DNA from: Euryarchaeota archaeon UBA256
GTDB lineage: Archaea > Thermoplasmatota > Poseidoniia > Poseidoniales > Poseidoniaceae
Length of the DNA: 64,000 bases
Reading direction: 5' to 3'
Assembly (NCBI GenBank): GCA_002494645.1
Contig: DACE01000029.1
Location: forward strand, 39,869 to 103,868
A program made the translations under genes and the position numbers. A model generated the notes under the pieces. The model had not been told where the DNA came from. It was given only the letters and a program-made list of their open reading frames with translations, and did not search any database. Every line of letters starts with the position of its first letter. Positions within the stretch are counted from its first letter, which is position 1. Positions 16,983 to 25,305 of the stretch are shown piece by piece.

Positions 16983-17005
16983 ACCTCTGCCCACACGGGA
17001 CGGTA

Positions 17006-18289
17006 TTAAGAAGAAATCGCTGCCTTTTCTTGCGGTTGAACTTCACTTTCATTGTCATTGGCAAAGGATACATGGCCACCTTGACCACGAACAGCTTTCC
17101 ATTGTTCTCGAATCGCTATTGCCTCATCAGAGGGTTCCCATTCGTCTCGCTTCAATGCAGGCCTGAACGGAAGACGGCGCACTCCACGGCCCATCGCTTT
17201 GCTGTCTTTGACCAACATGAACGGGGTCACGAGGCGGTAGAGGAGCCCTTTGAACATCGTTGGACGAAATAATTTACCAATCCAAATCAGTCCGTCTCCG
17301 CGTTTGTCCTGGTCTTTCATCCATGCTTTGCACATCCTCTTGAACATGCGGTCTCCAACCCGATTCATCAACCAACGATTCGCAACACTGGTACGGACAT
17401 AGGGCATCAGGTGGCGTCGGACGTCACGCTCATAATCACCCTCACCCAAGATGTCACGGGCAGCAAGAACGCCTGACCAAACAGCCATTCGCATTCCAAA
17501 GCCCCACATGAAGTCCTGCAATCCACCCGATTCACCGACATAATAGCGACCGTCTTGTTTGTAAGTTTGATTGATGGTGAAATCACCCTTACCTCCGACC
17601 CTCTTGACCGGTTGGCGGTTGAGGTTCGGATAGTGTGCTTCATACCAAGCAATGGTTTCATTGAGGAAGCGTTCACTCTTTCGTTGCTTACGCCACAGGC
17701 AGGTGCAAATCAGACCAACACCGTCGATGATAATAAGGTATGAATAGGACCCTGGTGCCAATTTATCATTCAATTGAAACGCGATATGATTCGGGTGGTC
17801 AGTTTTGAAAATCTCTCCGTAGGCTACGGCGGAAGTCCCTTTCGGGCCGCAGGCGATGATGGTGCAATCTTCTTCGCTGACGCGTGACCCATAATGGATG
17901 GTTGCCCCCGCCTCAAGTGCTTGCCGCTTGAAGCCTTGATCGATGGCGTGTTCGGAAGTACCACGCTCTACAATTCTGTAGGCGACACCTGAAGTTTTGG
18001 CTTGCGTAATAACGTCATCAGGGTGAATGAGGTCAACCGTGTCAAAGGTCGTGGCTTTGAAACTTGACGGGGCAAGGCCCCATGCCTCAAGTTGGTCAAA
18101 AAAGTCATCATCCATGCTCCAGTTTTCCAAGGCTTGGAAATCTCCGTCAAAGCGTGCACCTGAATCTTGGCGAATGTCGTGGACGTGCACTTCACGTCCC
18201 GCCTTTGCAAGCAGGGTTGCTGCGGCCAACCCAGACAGTCCAGCGCCCATGATGTGGACGGGTGGATGTTGACTGGGAGTGTCGGCCAT
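17006..18289 (-). CDS. FAD-dependent oxidoreductase, geranylgeranyl reductase-like
   Basis: A flavoprotein of about 427 residues with an N-terminal dinucleotide-binding fold (HIMGAGLSGLAAATLLAKAG at about 12-31, then VHVHD), a mid-protein TIIACGPKG, and YYVGESGGLQDFMWGFGMRMA, equivalent to the GDAAG-containing FAD motif of the geranylgeranyl reductase/PHBH superfamily. In archaea, members saturate the isoprenoid chains of ether lipids, but paralogues reduce other polyprenyls, so the substrate is uncertain. The C-terminal 150 residues are basic, with an amphipathic character that could touch the membrane. A longer frame reaches 18406 but would run into the divergent moaE; ATG 18289 sits right before the Rossmann strand. 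It is 23 bases upstream of the enoyl-CoA hydratase. Confidence 0.75.
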   Translation of the reverse strand: MADTPSQHPPVHIMGAGLSGLAAATLLAKAGREVHVHDIRQDSGARFDGDFQALENWSMDDDFFDQLEAWGLAPSSFKATTFDTVDLIHPDDVITQAKTSGVAYRIVERGTSEHAIDQGFKRQALEAGATIHYGSRVSEEDCTIIACGPKGTSAVAYGEIFKTDHPNHIAFQLNDKLAPGSYSYLIIIDGVGLICTCLWRKQRKSERFLNETIAWYEAHYPNLNRQPVKRVGGKGDFTINQTYKQDGRYYVGESGGLQDFMWGFGMRMAVWSGVLAARDILGEGDYERDVRRHLMPYVRTSVANRWLMNRVGDRMFKRMCKAWMKDQDKRGDGLIWIGKLFRPTMFKGLLYRLVTPFMLVKDSKAMGRGVRRLPFRPALKRDEWEPSDEAIAIREQWKAVRGQGGHVSFANDNESEVQPQEKAAISS

Positions 18290-18340
18290 GATACGCCATG
18301 GAGGCGTGAGGTTTGAATGATGTGTTCTCGTCGTGTGACC

Positions 18341-18766
18341 ATGGCCGAGCACATCGTGGTTGAGGAAGCACGAACCGTGCTGGACCCCGACGCTCTGCTC
18401 CAGCAACTCAACACTGAGGGGTGCGGAGCGGTGGTCAGTTTTGTCGGACTCACGCGCGGTGTTGATGACGGCAAGGAGATCCTACGATTAGAATTTGATG
18501 CCTGGCACGAGCAATTGCGCCCTGTTTTGCTCAACCTTGCCACCGTTGCGACATCAACCTATGGACTGTACGGAGTTGCAATGGCTCATCGCACTGGAGC
18601 GGTTGGACCCGGAGAACCCATCGTAGCGATTCACGTTTCCAGCCCACATCGAAAAGAAGCCTTTGAGGCATGTTCATGGCTCATCGATGAATTGAAGCGT
18701 CAGGCACCCATCTGGAAGAAAGAAGTCACGCCGTTAGGAACAACATGGAAAGAGGGATTAGGATGA
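18341..18766 (+). CDS. moaE: Molybdopterin synthase catalytic subunit MoaE
   Basis: MoaE homologue of about 141 residues, the large subunit that transfers sulfur from MoaD thiocarboxylate to precursor Z to form molybdopterin. Recognisable segments are GAVVSFVGLTRGVDDGKEI, the central YGVAMAHRTGAVGPGEPIVAI, VSSPHRKEAFEACSWLID, and the C-terminal PIWKKE with the catalytic lysines. The length fits the family when started at ATG 18341; an ATG at 18317 adds eight residues. moaC follows with an ATGA overlap. MoaD and MoaA are not in the window. Confidence 0.92.
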   Translation: MAEHIVVEEARTVLDPDALLQQLNTEGCGAVVSFVGLTRGVDDGKEILRLEFDAWHEQLRPVLLNLATVATSTYGLYGVAMAHRTGAVGPGEPIVAIHVSSPHRKEAFEACSWLIDELKRQAPIWKKEVTPLGTTWKEGLG

Positions 18767-19224
18767 AGAAAACCAGTATCGAAGGCATCGTTGAAATTGG
18801 AAGCAAACCAGTGGTTGAACGAAGAGCGACAGCAAAAGGAAGACTCTCTCTCAAAGCCTCGACAAAGGAGGCGATTGAGAACGGAGAGATCGCCAAAGGC
18901 AATGTCCTCGAAGCCTCAACCATCGCAGCGATTCAAGCGGTTAAGGAAACCCCGCGTATTATTCCTCACTGTCATCCAATCCCCTTGGAAGGGACGCGCG
19001 TGGAGTGGATTTGGGAAGGCAACGACCTCTGGTGCCAAGTCAATGTATCTGCCCACTACAAAACGGGCATCGAGATGGAAGCACTAACGGGCGTTGCAGC
19101 AGGCCTCCTGTGCGCTTTTGACATGGTCAAATCATTGGAAAAGGATGGGGATGGGCAATACCCTACTGCTCGGCTTTCCGACCTCTGCGTAGTCGAGAAA
19201 TTCAAAGGGTCAGCAACCGTTTGA
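18763..19224 (+). CDS. moaC: Cyclic pyranopterin monophosphate synthase MoaC
   Basis: MoaC homologue of about 153 residues. Together with MoaA it converts GTP into cyclic pyranopterin monophosphate, the first step of molybdenum cofactor synthesis. Signatures include RATAKGRLSLK near the N-terminus, KGNVLEASTIAAIQAVKETP, the catalytic IPHCHPIPLEG, KTGIEMEALTGVAAGLL and the C-terminal DLCVVEKFKGS. The start is the ATG overlapping the moaE stop (ATGA), so the pair forms a translationally coupled operon. The length is that of bacterial and archaeal MoaC. Confidence 0.93.
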   Translation: MKKTSIEGIVEIGSKPVVERRATAKGRLSLKASTKEAIENGEIAKGNVLEASTIAAIQAVKETPRIIPHCHPIPLEGTRVEWIWEGNDLWCQVNVSAHYKTGIEMEALTGVAAGLLCAFDMVKSLEKDGDGQYPTARLSDLCVVEKFKGSATV

Positions 19225-19227
19225 TTC

Positions 19228-20217
19228 ATGGCATTGCCGCGAGTCCCTTGGTCTATGGGCATGACCACTGACCTTGCACATCATTTCGTTGAAGCGGTTG
19301 ACCAGGCTGCTATCGCAAGTGCAGCATGGCGCGGCAAGGGTGACAAAAATGCTGCAGATGATGCAGCGGTTGAAGCCATGCGCCGAACCTTTGACACCGT
19401 GCCCTTTGACGGACGCGTCGCCATTGGCGAAGGGGAACGAGATGAAGCCCCAATGCTCTACATCGGTGAACCTCTCGGTTCAATGATCGGACAACACGGA
19501 GCCCCGCAAATCGATATCGCCGTTGACCCATTAGAATGTACCAATAACTGTGCCGACAACACCCCGAATTCAATCGCAGTGCTCGCTGCTGCCCCACGTG
19601 GAACCTTGTTGCATGCACCTGATTGTTACATGGACAAATTGGCTACTGGCCCCCTTTTGGCCGATCATGTTGCTCTCGAGGGGGGAGCTACCTACAACAT
19701 TGAGCAAGCAATGCATGTTCTCGATTGCAACGCTGCAGATGTTCGTATTGTAGCATTGGACCGAGAACGCCATCACGACTTATTCAAGGAAATTCGTGCC
19801 ACCGGCGCTCAACTTCACCTCATGGGAGATGGTGATGTTTCCGGAGCTATTTGGGCTGCAAAAAACGATGGCCCCTACGACATGCTCATGGGCATTGGCG
19901 CTGCTCCCGAAGGTGTGATTTCAGCGACGGCTATTCGCGGCTTAGGTGGACTCTTTGAGGGACGGCTTGTCTTCCGGTCAGATGAAGAAGAGGCGCGGGC
20001 AGAAACGATGGTCAACGACGACCTCACCCGATTATGGAAAGCTCATGACCTGTGTAAGAGCGAAGACGCAATCTTTGCGGCTTCAGGTGTCTGTGACGGC
20101 TATCTTCCCGGAGCGGTGTTGGGTGAAAGCACCACGACCACCTTCAATGAGTTGATTGATGTCAGTAGAAAAACCGTGATTCGTAACGAAGAAGTCCGTC
20201 CCCGGACGCTGGTGTAG
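19228..20217 (+). CDS. glpX: Class II fructose-1,6-bisphosphatase GlpX
   Basis: Lithium-sensitive-phosphatase-fold enzyme of up to 329 residues that removes the 1-phosphate of fructose 1,6-bisphosphate in gluconeogenesis. GlpX hallmarks are WRGKGDKNAADDAAVEAMR, IGEGERDEAPMLYIGE with metal-binding acids, the DPLECTNN loop, and GIGAAPEGVISATAIRGLGG. In bacterial GlpX the loop usually reads DPLEGTN; here the glycine is Cys. Archaea mostly use the bifunctional FBP aldolase/phosphatase instead, so this gene suggests acquisition from bacteria. The frame begins at ATG 19228 but family alignment suggests ATG 19261. It follows moaC by only three bases and may be co-transcribed. Confidence 0.92.
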   Translation: MALPRVPWSMGMTTDLAHHFVEAVDQAAIASAAWRGKGDKNAADDAAVEAMRRTFDTVPFDGRVAIGEGERDEAPMLYIGEPLGSMIGQHGAPQIDIAVDPLECTNNCADNTPNSIAVLAAAPRGTLLHAPDCYMDKLATGPLLADHVALEGGATYNIEQAMHVLDCNAADVRIVALDRERHHDLFKEIRATGAQLHLMGDGDVSGAIWAAKNDGPYDMLMGIGAAPEGVISATAIRGLGGLFEGRLVFRSDEEEARAETMVNDDLTRLWKAHDLCKSEDAIFAASGVCDGYLPGAVLGESTTTTFNELIDVSRKTVIRNEEVRPRTLV

Positions 20218-20227
20218 AGGGCTAAGC

Positions 20228-20851
20228 ATGGCGCAGCAACTCCGAATTGATGTCCGTTTACCTGAAGGGCATTGGGCCGGCGATGTTACCCGTAATCACC
20301 CGAAAGCAACTCTGAGAATTGAGCAGCACATGCCCCTGGGCAAAGGCAGAGGCACTGCTCGTTGTTGGTCGAGCGTGCCACTTGATGAAAGCATCATGCA
20401 ACACGATGGAATCGACCGATTGACGCCGCTCGAAGACGGTTATTTCAACGTCGACATTTCGGCGGGCGGAGGTGGCTTTCTTCGTCCGCTGATGGACTTG
20501 GGTGTTGTCCCACGAACGCCGTTTGAGGTCAGAGATGGTTGGGTTGAGTGGACGGTTGAGGGCCAACGGGAACAGATGAGGGGTTTGATCAATCGTTTTC
20601 GCTCCGATGAAATTCCTCACCGCCTCCTCTCAACGCGAAGCACGGGGCCAAGGTTGTTGACGCCACGCCAGCGAGAGGTCTTTGAAGCAGCTTCACGAGA
20701 AGGCTACTGGGACGTTCCACGACGCATCAATTTGACCGAGTTAGCGGGCTTGCTCAACATCGCCAAATCAACTCTTTCAAATCAACTCCAACGAATTGAA
20801 TCAGCGGTCTTTCATGCCTTTACCGATGAGATTCGTCGCCAGAGCCCCTAA
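20228..20851 (+). CDS. Bat-type helix-turn-helix transcriptional regulator
   Basis: A 207-residue protein with a C-terminal HTH_10 (Bat-type) domain at about residues 138-195: LTPRQREVFEAASREGYWDVPR, then INLTELAGLLNIAKSTLSNQLQRIE. This domain is typical of archaeal activators such as haloarchaeal Bat. The N-terminal 130 residues (IDVRLPEGHWAGDVTRNHP) form the usual beta-rich sensor half without an obvious cofactor motif. The gene lies ten bases after glpX, but its stop codon overlaps a perfect palindrome in the promoter of the oxygenase that follows, so I infer that it controls that gene. Confidence 0.88.
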   Translation: MAQQLRIDVRLPEGHWAGDVTRNHPKATLRIEQHMPLGKGRGTARCWSSVPLDESIMQHDGIDRLTPLEDGYFNVDISAGGGGFLRPLMDLGVVPRTPFEVRDGWVEWTVEGQREQMRGLINRFRSDEIPHRLLSTRSTGPRLLTPRQREVFEAASREGYWDVPRRINLTELAGLLNIAKSTLSNQLQRIESAVFHAFTDEIRRQSP

Positions 20852-20871
20852 CATGTTCAGGCGAACATGTT
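20850..20871. promoter_or_regulatory. Perfect 9-base inverted repeat, probable operator of the oxygenase gene
   Basis: AACATGTTC and GAACATGTT, separated by AGGC, form a perfect inverted repeat that overlaps the stop of the Bat-type regulator and ends ten bases before the TATA box of the oxygenase. That position (centre roughly 50 bases upstream of the ATG) suits an activator bound upstream of TFB/TBP. A terminator role is possible, but no T-run follows. Confidence 0.6.
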
Positions 20872-20880
20872 CGTAAAGGG

Positions 20881-20887
20881 TATAAGG
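20881..20887 (+). promoter_or_regulatory. TATA box of the oxygenase gene, leaderless promoter
   Basis: TATAAGG at 20881-20887 begins 29 bases before the ATG at 20910, the spacing expected when transcription starts at or next to the start codon. An AGGAGG run inside the same stretch is too far (about 20 bases) from the ATG to serve as a ribosome-binding site, which supports leaderless translation. Confidence 0.6.
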
Positions 20888-20909
20888 AGGTCGTCGACTA
20901 CACACACTC

Positions 20910-22070
20910 ATGGACAACCTACCGAAGACTTGGGATGACTGGATTGAGAACTTCAAAGCCTGGCAAGACAATGTCGGCTACAAGCGTGAATGGATGGGCG
21001 ATTTCGATCTTTCCATCCAGTTTGATTGGGAGCGAGCCGGAGAACAGATTGAATTCGGAGACTACACCGGCCGAGCCAAGTGGGAACGCTCGCTACAGGT
21101 ACCTCATCAAAGCATGCGAGATGCCCTCGTCAGCATGATCACCGTCCAAGGTGATACCGAATTCGCCTCCGTTGAACAGCAACGCCACCTCTTGGCCACA
21201 GCTCCAACAGATTACGACCGCTACGCTGCAGCACGCATCATGGCAGAAGAACAGCGCCATGGATGGCAAATGGCCTACCTCCTCATGACCTATTTCGGCC
21301 AACAAGGACGACGTGAAGCACAAAAACTCCTCGAGCGTAACGCTCAGGACGGCGACCGACTTCTCGGTGCTTTCAACCGACCCATGCCGCACTGGCTTGA
21401 TTTCTTCTGCTACACGATGTTCGTCGACCGAGACGGTAAATTCCAACTTGGTATGCTCTCAACCTCTGCCTTCAAACCGCTTGCTGCAAGTATGGGGCCC
21501 ATGCTCAAGGAAGAATCCTTCCACCTCGGCACGGGGTCGAACGGATTGCGCCGAATCATCAAGGCTGGCGTCATCCCGCTGGATATGCTTCAACGCTACA
21601 TCAACAAGTGGGTCTCAACGGCGCACGATCTCTTCGGCGTTGACGAATCCTCATCGGCTCACTGGGCATATGTTTGGGGAGTCAAAGGACGCTGGGACGA
21701 ACGCAAGAAGCTGGAGGCTGGCCTTGAAGTTTCAAAAGAAACGCTCAACGAAGAAGCACGACAGCACTATCACGACGAAATTGTACTCGAAGTGGAGAAA
21801 CTCAACGGCTACCTCCCTGAAGGTGCGGCAAAGTTGTACGTTCCTCATGAGAACTTCCACCGGGAAATTGGCCACTTCAAGCGACAGCGTATGACCGTAG
21901 AAGGCGTGGCTTTCGAGGGTGATGATGCTGCGTGGGAGAATTACATGCACGACCACTTCCCTACGGCTCAAGACGAAGAAGACCTCAAGGGATTATTCGA
22001 ACAGCAATGGGTGGCTGAAAAGCCAATGACTGCTCGCCAGATTGCTTCTGGAATTGGTGCGAGCGCCTGA
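20910..22070 (+). CDS. Benzoyl-CoA/phenylacetyl-CoA epoxidase-like di-iron oxygenase
   Basis: A 386-residue member of the phenylacetate-catabolic ferritin-like oxygenase family (PaaA/PaaC/BoxB). Metal-ligand pairs of the ExxH type are visible in AEEQRHGWQM (near residue 112) and KEESFHLGTG (near 205), with a carboxylate-rich helix EFASVEQQRH earlier. The segment HWLDFFCYTMFVDRDGKFQL strongly recalls BoxB, the benzoyl-CoA 2,3-epoxidase, and the length lies between PaaA (about 310) and BoxB (about 470). Such enzymes epoxidise an aromatic ring held as a CoA thioester using O2 and electrons from a flavoprotein. Preceded by a Bat-type regulator and palindrome. A non-aromatic substrate is possible; the exact subfamily is not settled. 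Confidence 0.75.
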   Translation: MDNLPKTWDDWIENFKAWQDNVGYKREWMGDFDLSIQFDWERAGEQIEFGDYTGRAKWERSLQVPHQSMRDALVSMITVQGDTEFASVEQQRHLLATAPTDYDRYAAARIMAEEQRHGWQMAYLLMTYFGQQGRREAQKLLERNAQDGDRLLGAFNRPMPHWLDFFCYTMFVDRDGKFQLGMLSTSAFKPLAASMGPMLKEESFHLGTGSNGLRRIIKAGVIPLDMLQRYINKWVSTAHDLFGVDESSSAHWAYVWGVKGRWDERKKLEAGLEVSKETLNEEARQHYHDEIVLEVEKLNGYLPEGAAKLYVPHENFHREIGHFKRQRMTVEGVAFEGDDAAWENYMHDHFPTAQDEEDLKGLFEQQWVAEKPMTARQIASGIGASA

Positions 22071-22092
22071 TCTTCAATCGGGTTGGTTTGTG

Positions 22093-22629
22093 ATGATTCC
22101 AGTTGCTCTTTACGGCGTGGACGCTGCCATGTGCGAACGCTTCTACGAAGCTCTTCCGCAGCTGGTGAATGATGCGTATGAAGACGAAGCATACATCGAG
22201 TCACTCTACGCCATCGAAAAGGAACACTCCATCGACCACGTTCGAATTGCTGACATCTGGTCGCAGCGTGCTCCTTTCGCATGGCCAGAAGATGTCGTCA
22301 ACGAGGTAGAAATGGTTCTCCGAACCACCAATTATCCGGATGTTGCCTTGCTTGAACACCTCATGACTCTGGATGATGTAGACGCTCAACGAATTTCAGA
22401 GTGGATGCACTTTTCGACGAACCGCTTTCCAATTTATTCTCAAAAAGCATGTGAAACCCTCTGCCGTATGGGGTTGGAAACACCCTACAGACCCATGGAC
22501 ATCGCCAGCTACGGCCTTTATGTGAGCAGAATTGAAGGTCTTAAACTCCACGCACCCGCTGCTGGACTTCCCGAAATCGGGCTCCCCCGAACACGGATGT
22601 TGCAGTTGGGCTTGGAGCGGTTTGAATGA
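22093..22629 (+). CDS. Hypothetical protein between oxygenase and exporter
   Basis: Unrecognised, about 178 residues, soluble, with no motif I can name. The N-terminal half is acidic and helical (CERFYEALPQLVNDAYEDEAY); the C-terminal part is Leu/Pro-rich. The start at ATG 22093 lies 22 bases after the oxygenase stop and is preferred to a TTG at 22042 inside the oxygenase. The stop overlaps the DMT exporter start (ATGA), so it is translated as part of the oxygenase-exporter operon and may assist the same pathway. Confidence 0.7.
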   Translation: MIPVALYGVDAAMCERFYEALPQLVNDAYEDEAYIESLYAIEKEHSIDHVRIADIWSQRAPFAWPEDVVNEVEMVLRTTNYPDVALLEHLMTLDDVDAQRISEWMHFSTNRFPIYSQKACETLCRMGLETPYRPMDIASYGLYVSRIEGLKLHAPAAGLPEIGLPRTRMLQLGLERFE

Positions 22630-23549
22630 AACATGCAAGCCTTCACTTCAAACTCATCTTGGTCGCAGCCATTTGGGGTTTGGGTTGGCCAGCAGGACGC
22701 GTCGTTGCGGCTGATGTACCCCCCATTACCGCTGCATGGATTCGCTACGTCATGGTGGTCGTTCTCTTTCTCGCTTATCTCCAATGGTCAAAGCAATGGG
22801 TCTTACCCTCTCGATTGCAATGGCGTCAAATCACTTGGATCGGTTTTTTCTCAACCTTTCTCTATCAGGTGCTTTTCATGTACGGAATGGGCTACACCGC
22901 AGCAGGTGATGCTTCTCTCATGATTACATTTAACCCACTTTTCACTGCAGTTCTCGCGGTGTTTTTCCTCAATGAAGCCATGACTCGGCGACTGCTTGGA
23001 GGGCTGTTGATGGCATTGGCTGGCGTGGCTATTCTCTTTTTGGCATCACCCAACACAGATATTCCCTCGGTTGACCGATGGATTGGAAACGCTTTCATCG
23101 CTGGTGCAGCCCTGGCTTGGGCAAGTTCGACTATTCTCATGAAAAAGGTCATGACCACAATCCCTGATGATGCAAAAGCTCCACTCAGTCCACTCCATCT
23201 CACCGTCTGGTCGTCCGTGATAGGATTCCTCATTCTCACACCCTGGGCTGGTTACGAAACATACACCCTTGGATTTGATTCACCAAGCCAAGAAGCGTGG
23301 TTAGGCATCGTCTTCCTTGCCATGTTTTCTACGGTTCTCGCCTACGTATGGTTTGCCGATGGCATTCACACGATTGGAGCAGGAAAGGCTGCCTTCTACG
23401 TTTACTTGGTACCTCCTTTCGGAATTCTGGGCGGTTGGCTTCTGCTGCACGAGCAACTCGGACCCTCACTCCTTTTGGCATTCGCCCTCATCGTGGGCGG
23501 CGTCATGTTAGCTCAAGGAAACAACAATCGTGGCGAGCAAGCATCATGA
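22626..23549 (+). CDS. DMT/EamA-family transporter
   Basis: A 307-residue protein with about ten hydrophobic helices arranged as two EamA repeats (first beginning LILVAAIWGLGWPAGRVV, second FIAGAALAWASSTILMKKV), the normal architecture and length of drug/metabolite exporters. Transport direction and substrate cannot be inferred from sequence; in this operon it may export an aromatic acid or intermediate, or be unrelated. The start overlaps the preceding stop in ATGA, and the next gene starts 22 bases after its stop. Confidence 0.9.
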   Translation: MKHASLHFKLILVAAIWGLGWPAGRVVAADVPPITAAWIRYVMVVVLFLAYLQWSKQWVLPSRLQWRQITWIGFFSTFLYQVLFMYGMGYTAAGDASLMITFNPLFTAVLAVFFLNEAMTRRLLGGLLMALAGVAILFLASPNTDIPSVDRWIGNAFIAGAALAWASSTILMKKVMTTIPDDAKAPLSPLHLTVWSSVIGFLILTPWAGYETYTLGFDSPSQEAWLGIVFLAMFSTVLAYVWFADGIHTIGAGKAAFYVYLVPPFGILGGWLLLHEQLGPSLLLAFALIVGGVMLAQGNNNRGEQAS

Positions 23550-23571
23550 AGGTGGAGAACCTCGCAGAAAC

Positions 23572-24468
23572 ATGGCGATTGAACGCGTTGCAGTTATTGG
23601 CGCTGGCACGATGGGGGCAGGGATTGCTCAGGTCTGCGCGCAGGCAGGATGGGCGACACGGCTCTACGATGCATTCCCGGAAGGATTGGAGCGGGGCATG
23701 CAACGCATTGATGCGTTCTGGGACAAAGGCATCGCCCGAGGAAAAACAACCCCTGAACAAAAAACCGAATGGAGTTCAAACTTAGAGGCTGTGAACGACC
23801 TTGAACAGGCGGTAAGTGATGCGGACCTGGTGATTGAAGCAGTACCTGAAATTCCCGACCTTAAGCACTCGATTTTCGCTCAACTTGACAAGCTCGCTCC
23901 CAGCCATGCGGTGCTTGGGACCAATACATCCTCTCTTTCAATCGCCGATATCGCAGCCGCAACCTCACGACCTGAGCGTGTGGTTGGTATGCATTTCTTC
24001 AATCCTGTCCCTATTATGAAATTGCTTGAACTGGTTCGTCATGACACCACGGATGAAGCCACCATTGCCCTCGCAGAGGAAGCCGGTCGTCGGATGGGGA
24101 AAACTACGATTTTGGTGAAAGACATCCCAGGTTTCGCAACCAGCCGCCTCGGTGTCGTATTGGGCAATGAAGCCATTCGCATGCTGGCTGATGGCGTGGC
24201 CAGTGCGAAGGACATCGACACCGCCATGGTATTGGGCTACAAACATCCGATGGGGCCCTTGGCCCTCACGGATTTGGTTGGCTTGGATGTGCGACGTGAT
24301 ATTTTGAGGAATTTGCAATCTTCCTTTCAAGATGACGCCTACGCACCGCACCCTCTCTTAGAGCGTCTGGTTGAGGAGGGAAGACTCGGGAAAAAAACCG
24401 GCAAGGGAATCTATGACTGGTCCAGTGGGGAAGCGGAAGAGACTTCTTTTGAAGAATCAACCCCATAG
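23572..24468 (+). CDS. 3-hydroxyacyl-CoA dehydrogenase (PaaH/Hbd type)
   Basis: A 298-residue NAD-dependent 3-hydroxyacyl-CoA dehydrogenase. The N-terminal NAD fold begins VAVIGAGTMGAGIAQVCAQAG; the catalytic His is in GMHFFNPVP, with the partner Asn/Ser in NTSSL; the C-terminal domain contains DIPGFATSRLGVVLGNEA and GYKHPMGPLALTDLVGLD. The stand-alone length is that of Hbd/PaaH rather than a fused beta-oxidation protein. ATG 23572 is preferred over an upstream GTG that would overlap the exporter. In phenylacetate degradation PaaH does this step; in general fatty-acid use it would oxidise 3-hydroxybutyryl-CoA. Confidence 0.92.
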   Translation: MAIERVAVIGAGTMGAGIAQVCAQAGWATRLYDAFPEGLERGMQRIDAFWDKGIARGKTTPEQKTEWSSNLEAVNDLEQAVSDADLVIEAVPEIPDLKHSIFAQLDKLAPSHAVLGTNTSSLSIADIAAATSRPERVVGMHFFNPVPIMKLLELVRHDTTDEATIALAEEAGRRMGKTTILVKDIPGFATSRLGVVLGNEAIRMLADGVASAKDIDTAMVLGYKHPMGPLALTDLVGLDVRRDILRNLQSSFQDDAYAPHPLLERLVEEGRLGKKTGKGIYDWSSGEAEETSFEESTP

Positions 24469-24498
24469 TGTCAAAAGGTTCCAAGCAACAGACAAACT

Positions 24499-25305
24499 AT
24501 GCAAGACCAAAGCATGTGGCCGCAAAATGCCGGTCAAACAACAATACAGGTCAGCCCTGGAACATCTTCTTCTGGTTTCACCGTAGCCAACCCGAGTAAA
24601 GGGCCGAAAGTCCCGATGATTATCGCAGCAGTTCTGGTGGCCATTGGACTGGTCGGATTTTTGATTGGAGCGATTGTAGGTGCCTCAATTGAGGATGCGT
24701 TCAATGATCTCTCTACGAAAGACTACACTCGTGTTATCGGTGAAAACGGGACCCTTCAGTATGATGACCCAGACAATATGGGTGAAGAGGGATGGTACCT
24801 TCTCATTGAGGGAGACCCGAGGGCTGATTCTGACGGCAACGGACAAGCCGATGCTTGCGATGGTCTCAACTTCAGCATCACATGGGACGACGACGCTACG
24901 TCAAATGAGAGCGGCAATGACATTGATACTCAAATCGCTCGTTTTGACTGTGACATCCGAGGTGATAACAGCGATGAAGAATATTTTGATATCGAAGACC
25001 ATATTATCATCGCACGTATTTGTTACACTATGGCTGACGAGTTTGGCGACAAGGAGCACACATGCTTCAGTGGAGGTGAAATCCATATCAGTAACGACGG
25101 TGGCGTAAACATGTCCGTTGTTGACCTCGACAAAATGTACGAACCCTTCATAGAGGATCTCATAGGAATCGGGCTAGTTTCAGGTGGCTCCTTCTTTGCA
25201 GGGTGTTGCTCAATCTGCGGTGGAATCGTAGCGCTCTTCGTCGGCTTGATGCGTGTTGGTGGAAAGAAATCCCCCGAACAAAACATCCAATTTCAAGTCC
25301 AGTAA
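24499..25305 (+). CDS. Hypothetical membrane-anchored protein with acidic exterior loop
   Basis: A 268-residue protein with a polar Gln/Ser/Thr-rich N-terminus, one hydrophobic span near residues 39-60 (PMIIAAVLVAIGLVGFLIGA), a 140-residue acidic region, and a second span near 220-250 rich in Gly and Cys (GCCSICGGIVALFVGLMRVGG). The acidic region contains DPRADSDGNGQADACD, which looks like the calcium-binding loop of thrombospondin type-3/dockerin-like repeats, and additional Cys that may pair outside the cell. The topology suggests an extracytoplasmic loop held by two helices. No function assigned. It converges on the PaaG-like gene with no gap. Confidence 0.75.
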   Translation: MQDQSMWPQNAGQTTIQVSPGTSSSGFTVANPSKGPKVPMIIAAVLVAIGLVGFLIGAIVGASIEDAFNDLSTKDYTRVIGENGTLQYDDPDNMGEEGWYLLIEGDPRADSDGNGQADACDGLNFSITWDDDATSNESGNDIDTQIARFDCDIRGDNSDEEYFDIEDHIIIARICYTMADEFGDKEHTCFSGGEIHISNDGGVNMSVVDLDKMYEPFIEDLIGIGLVSGGSFFAGCCSICGGIVALFVGLMRVGGKKSPEQNIQFQVQ

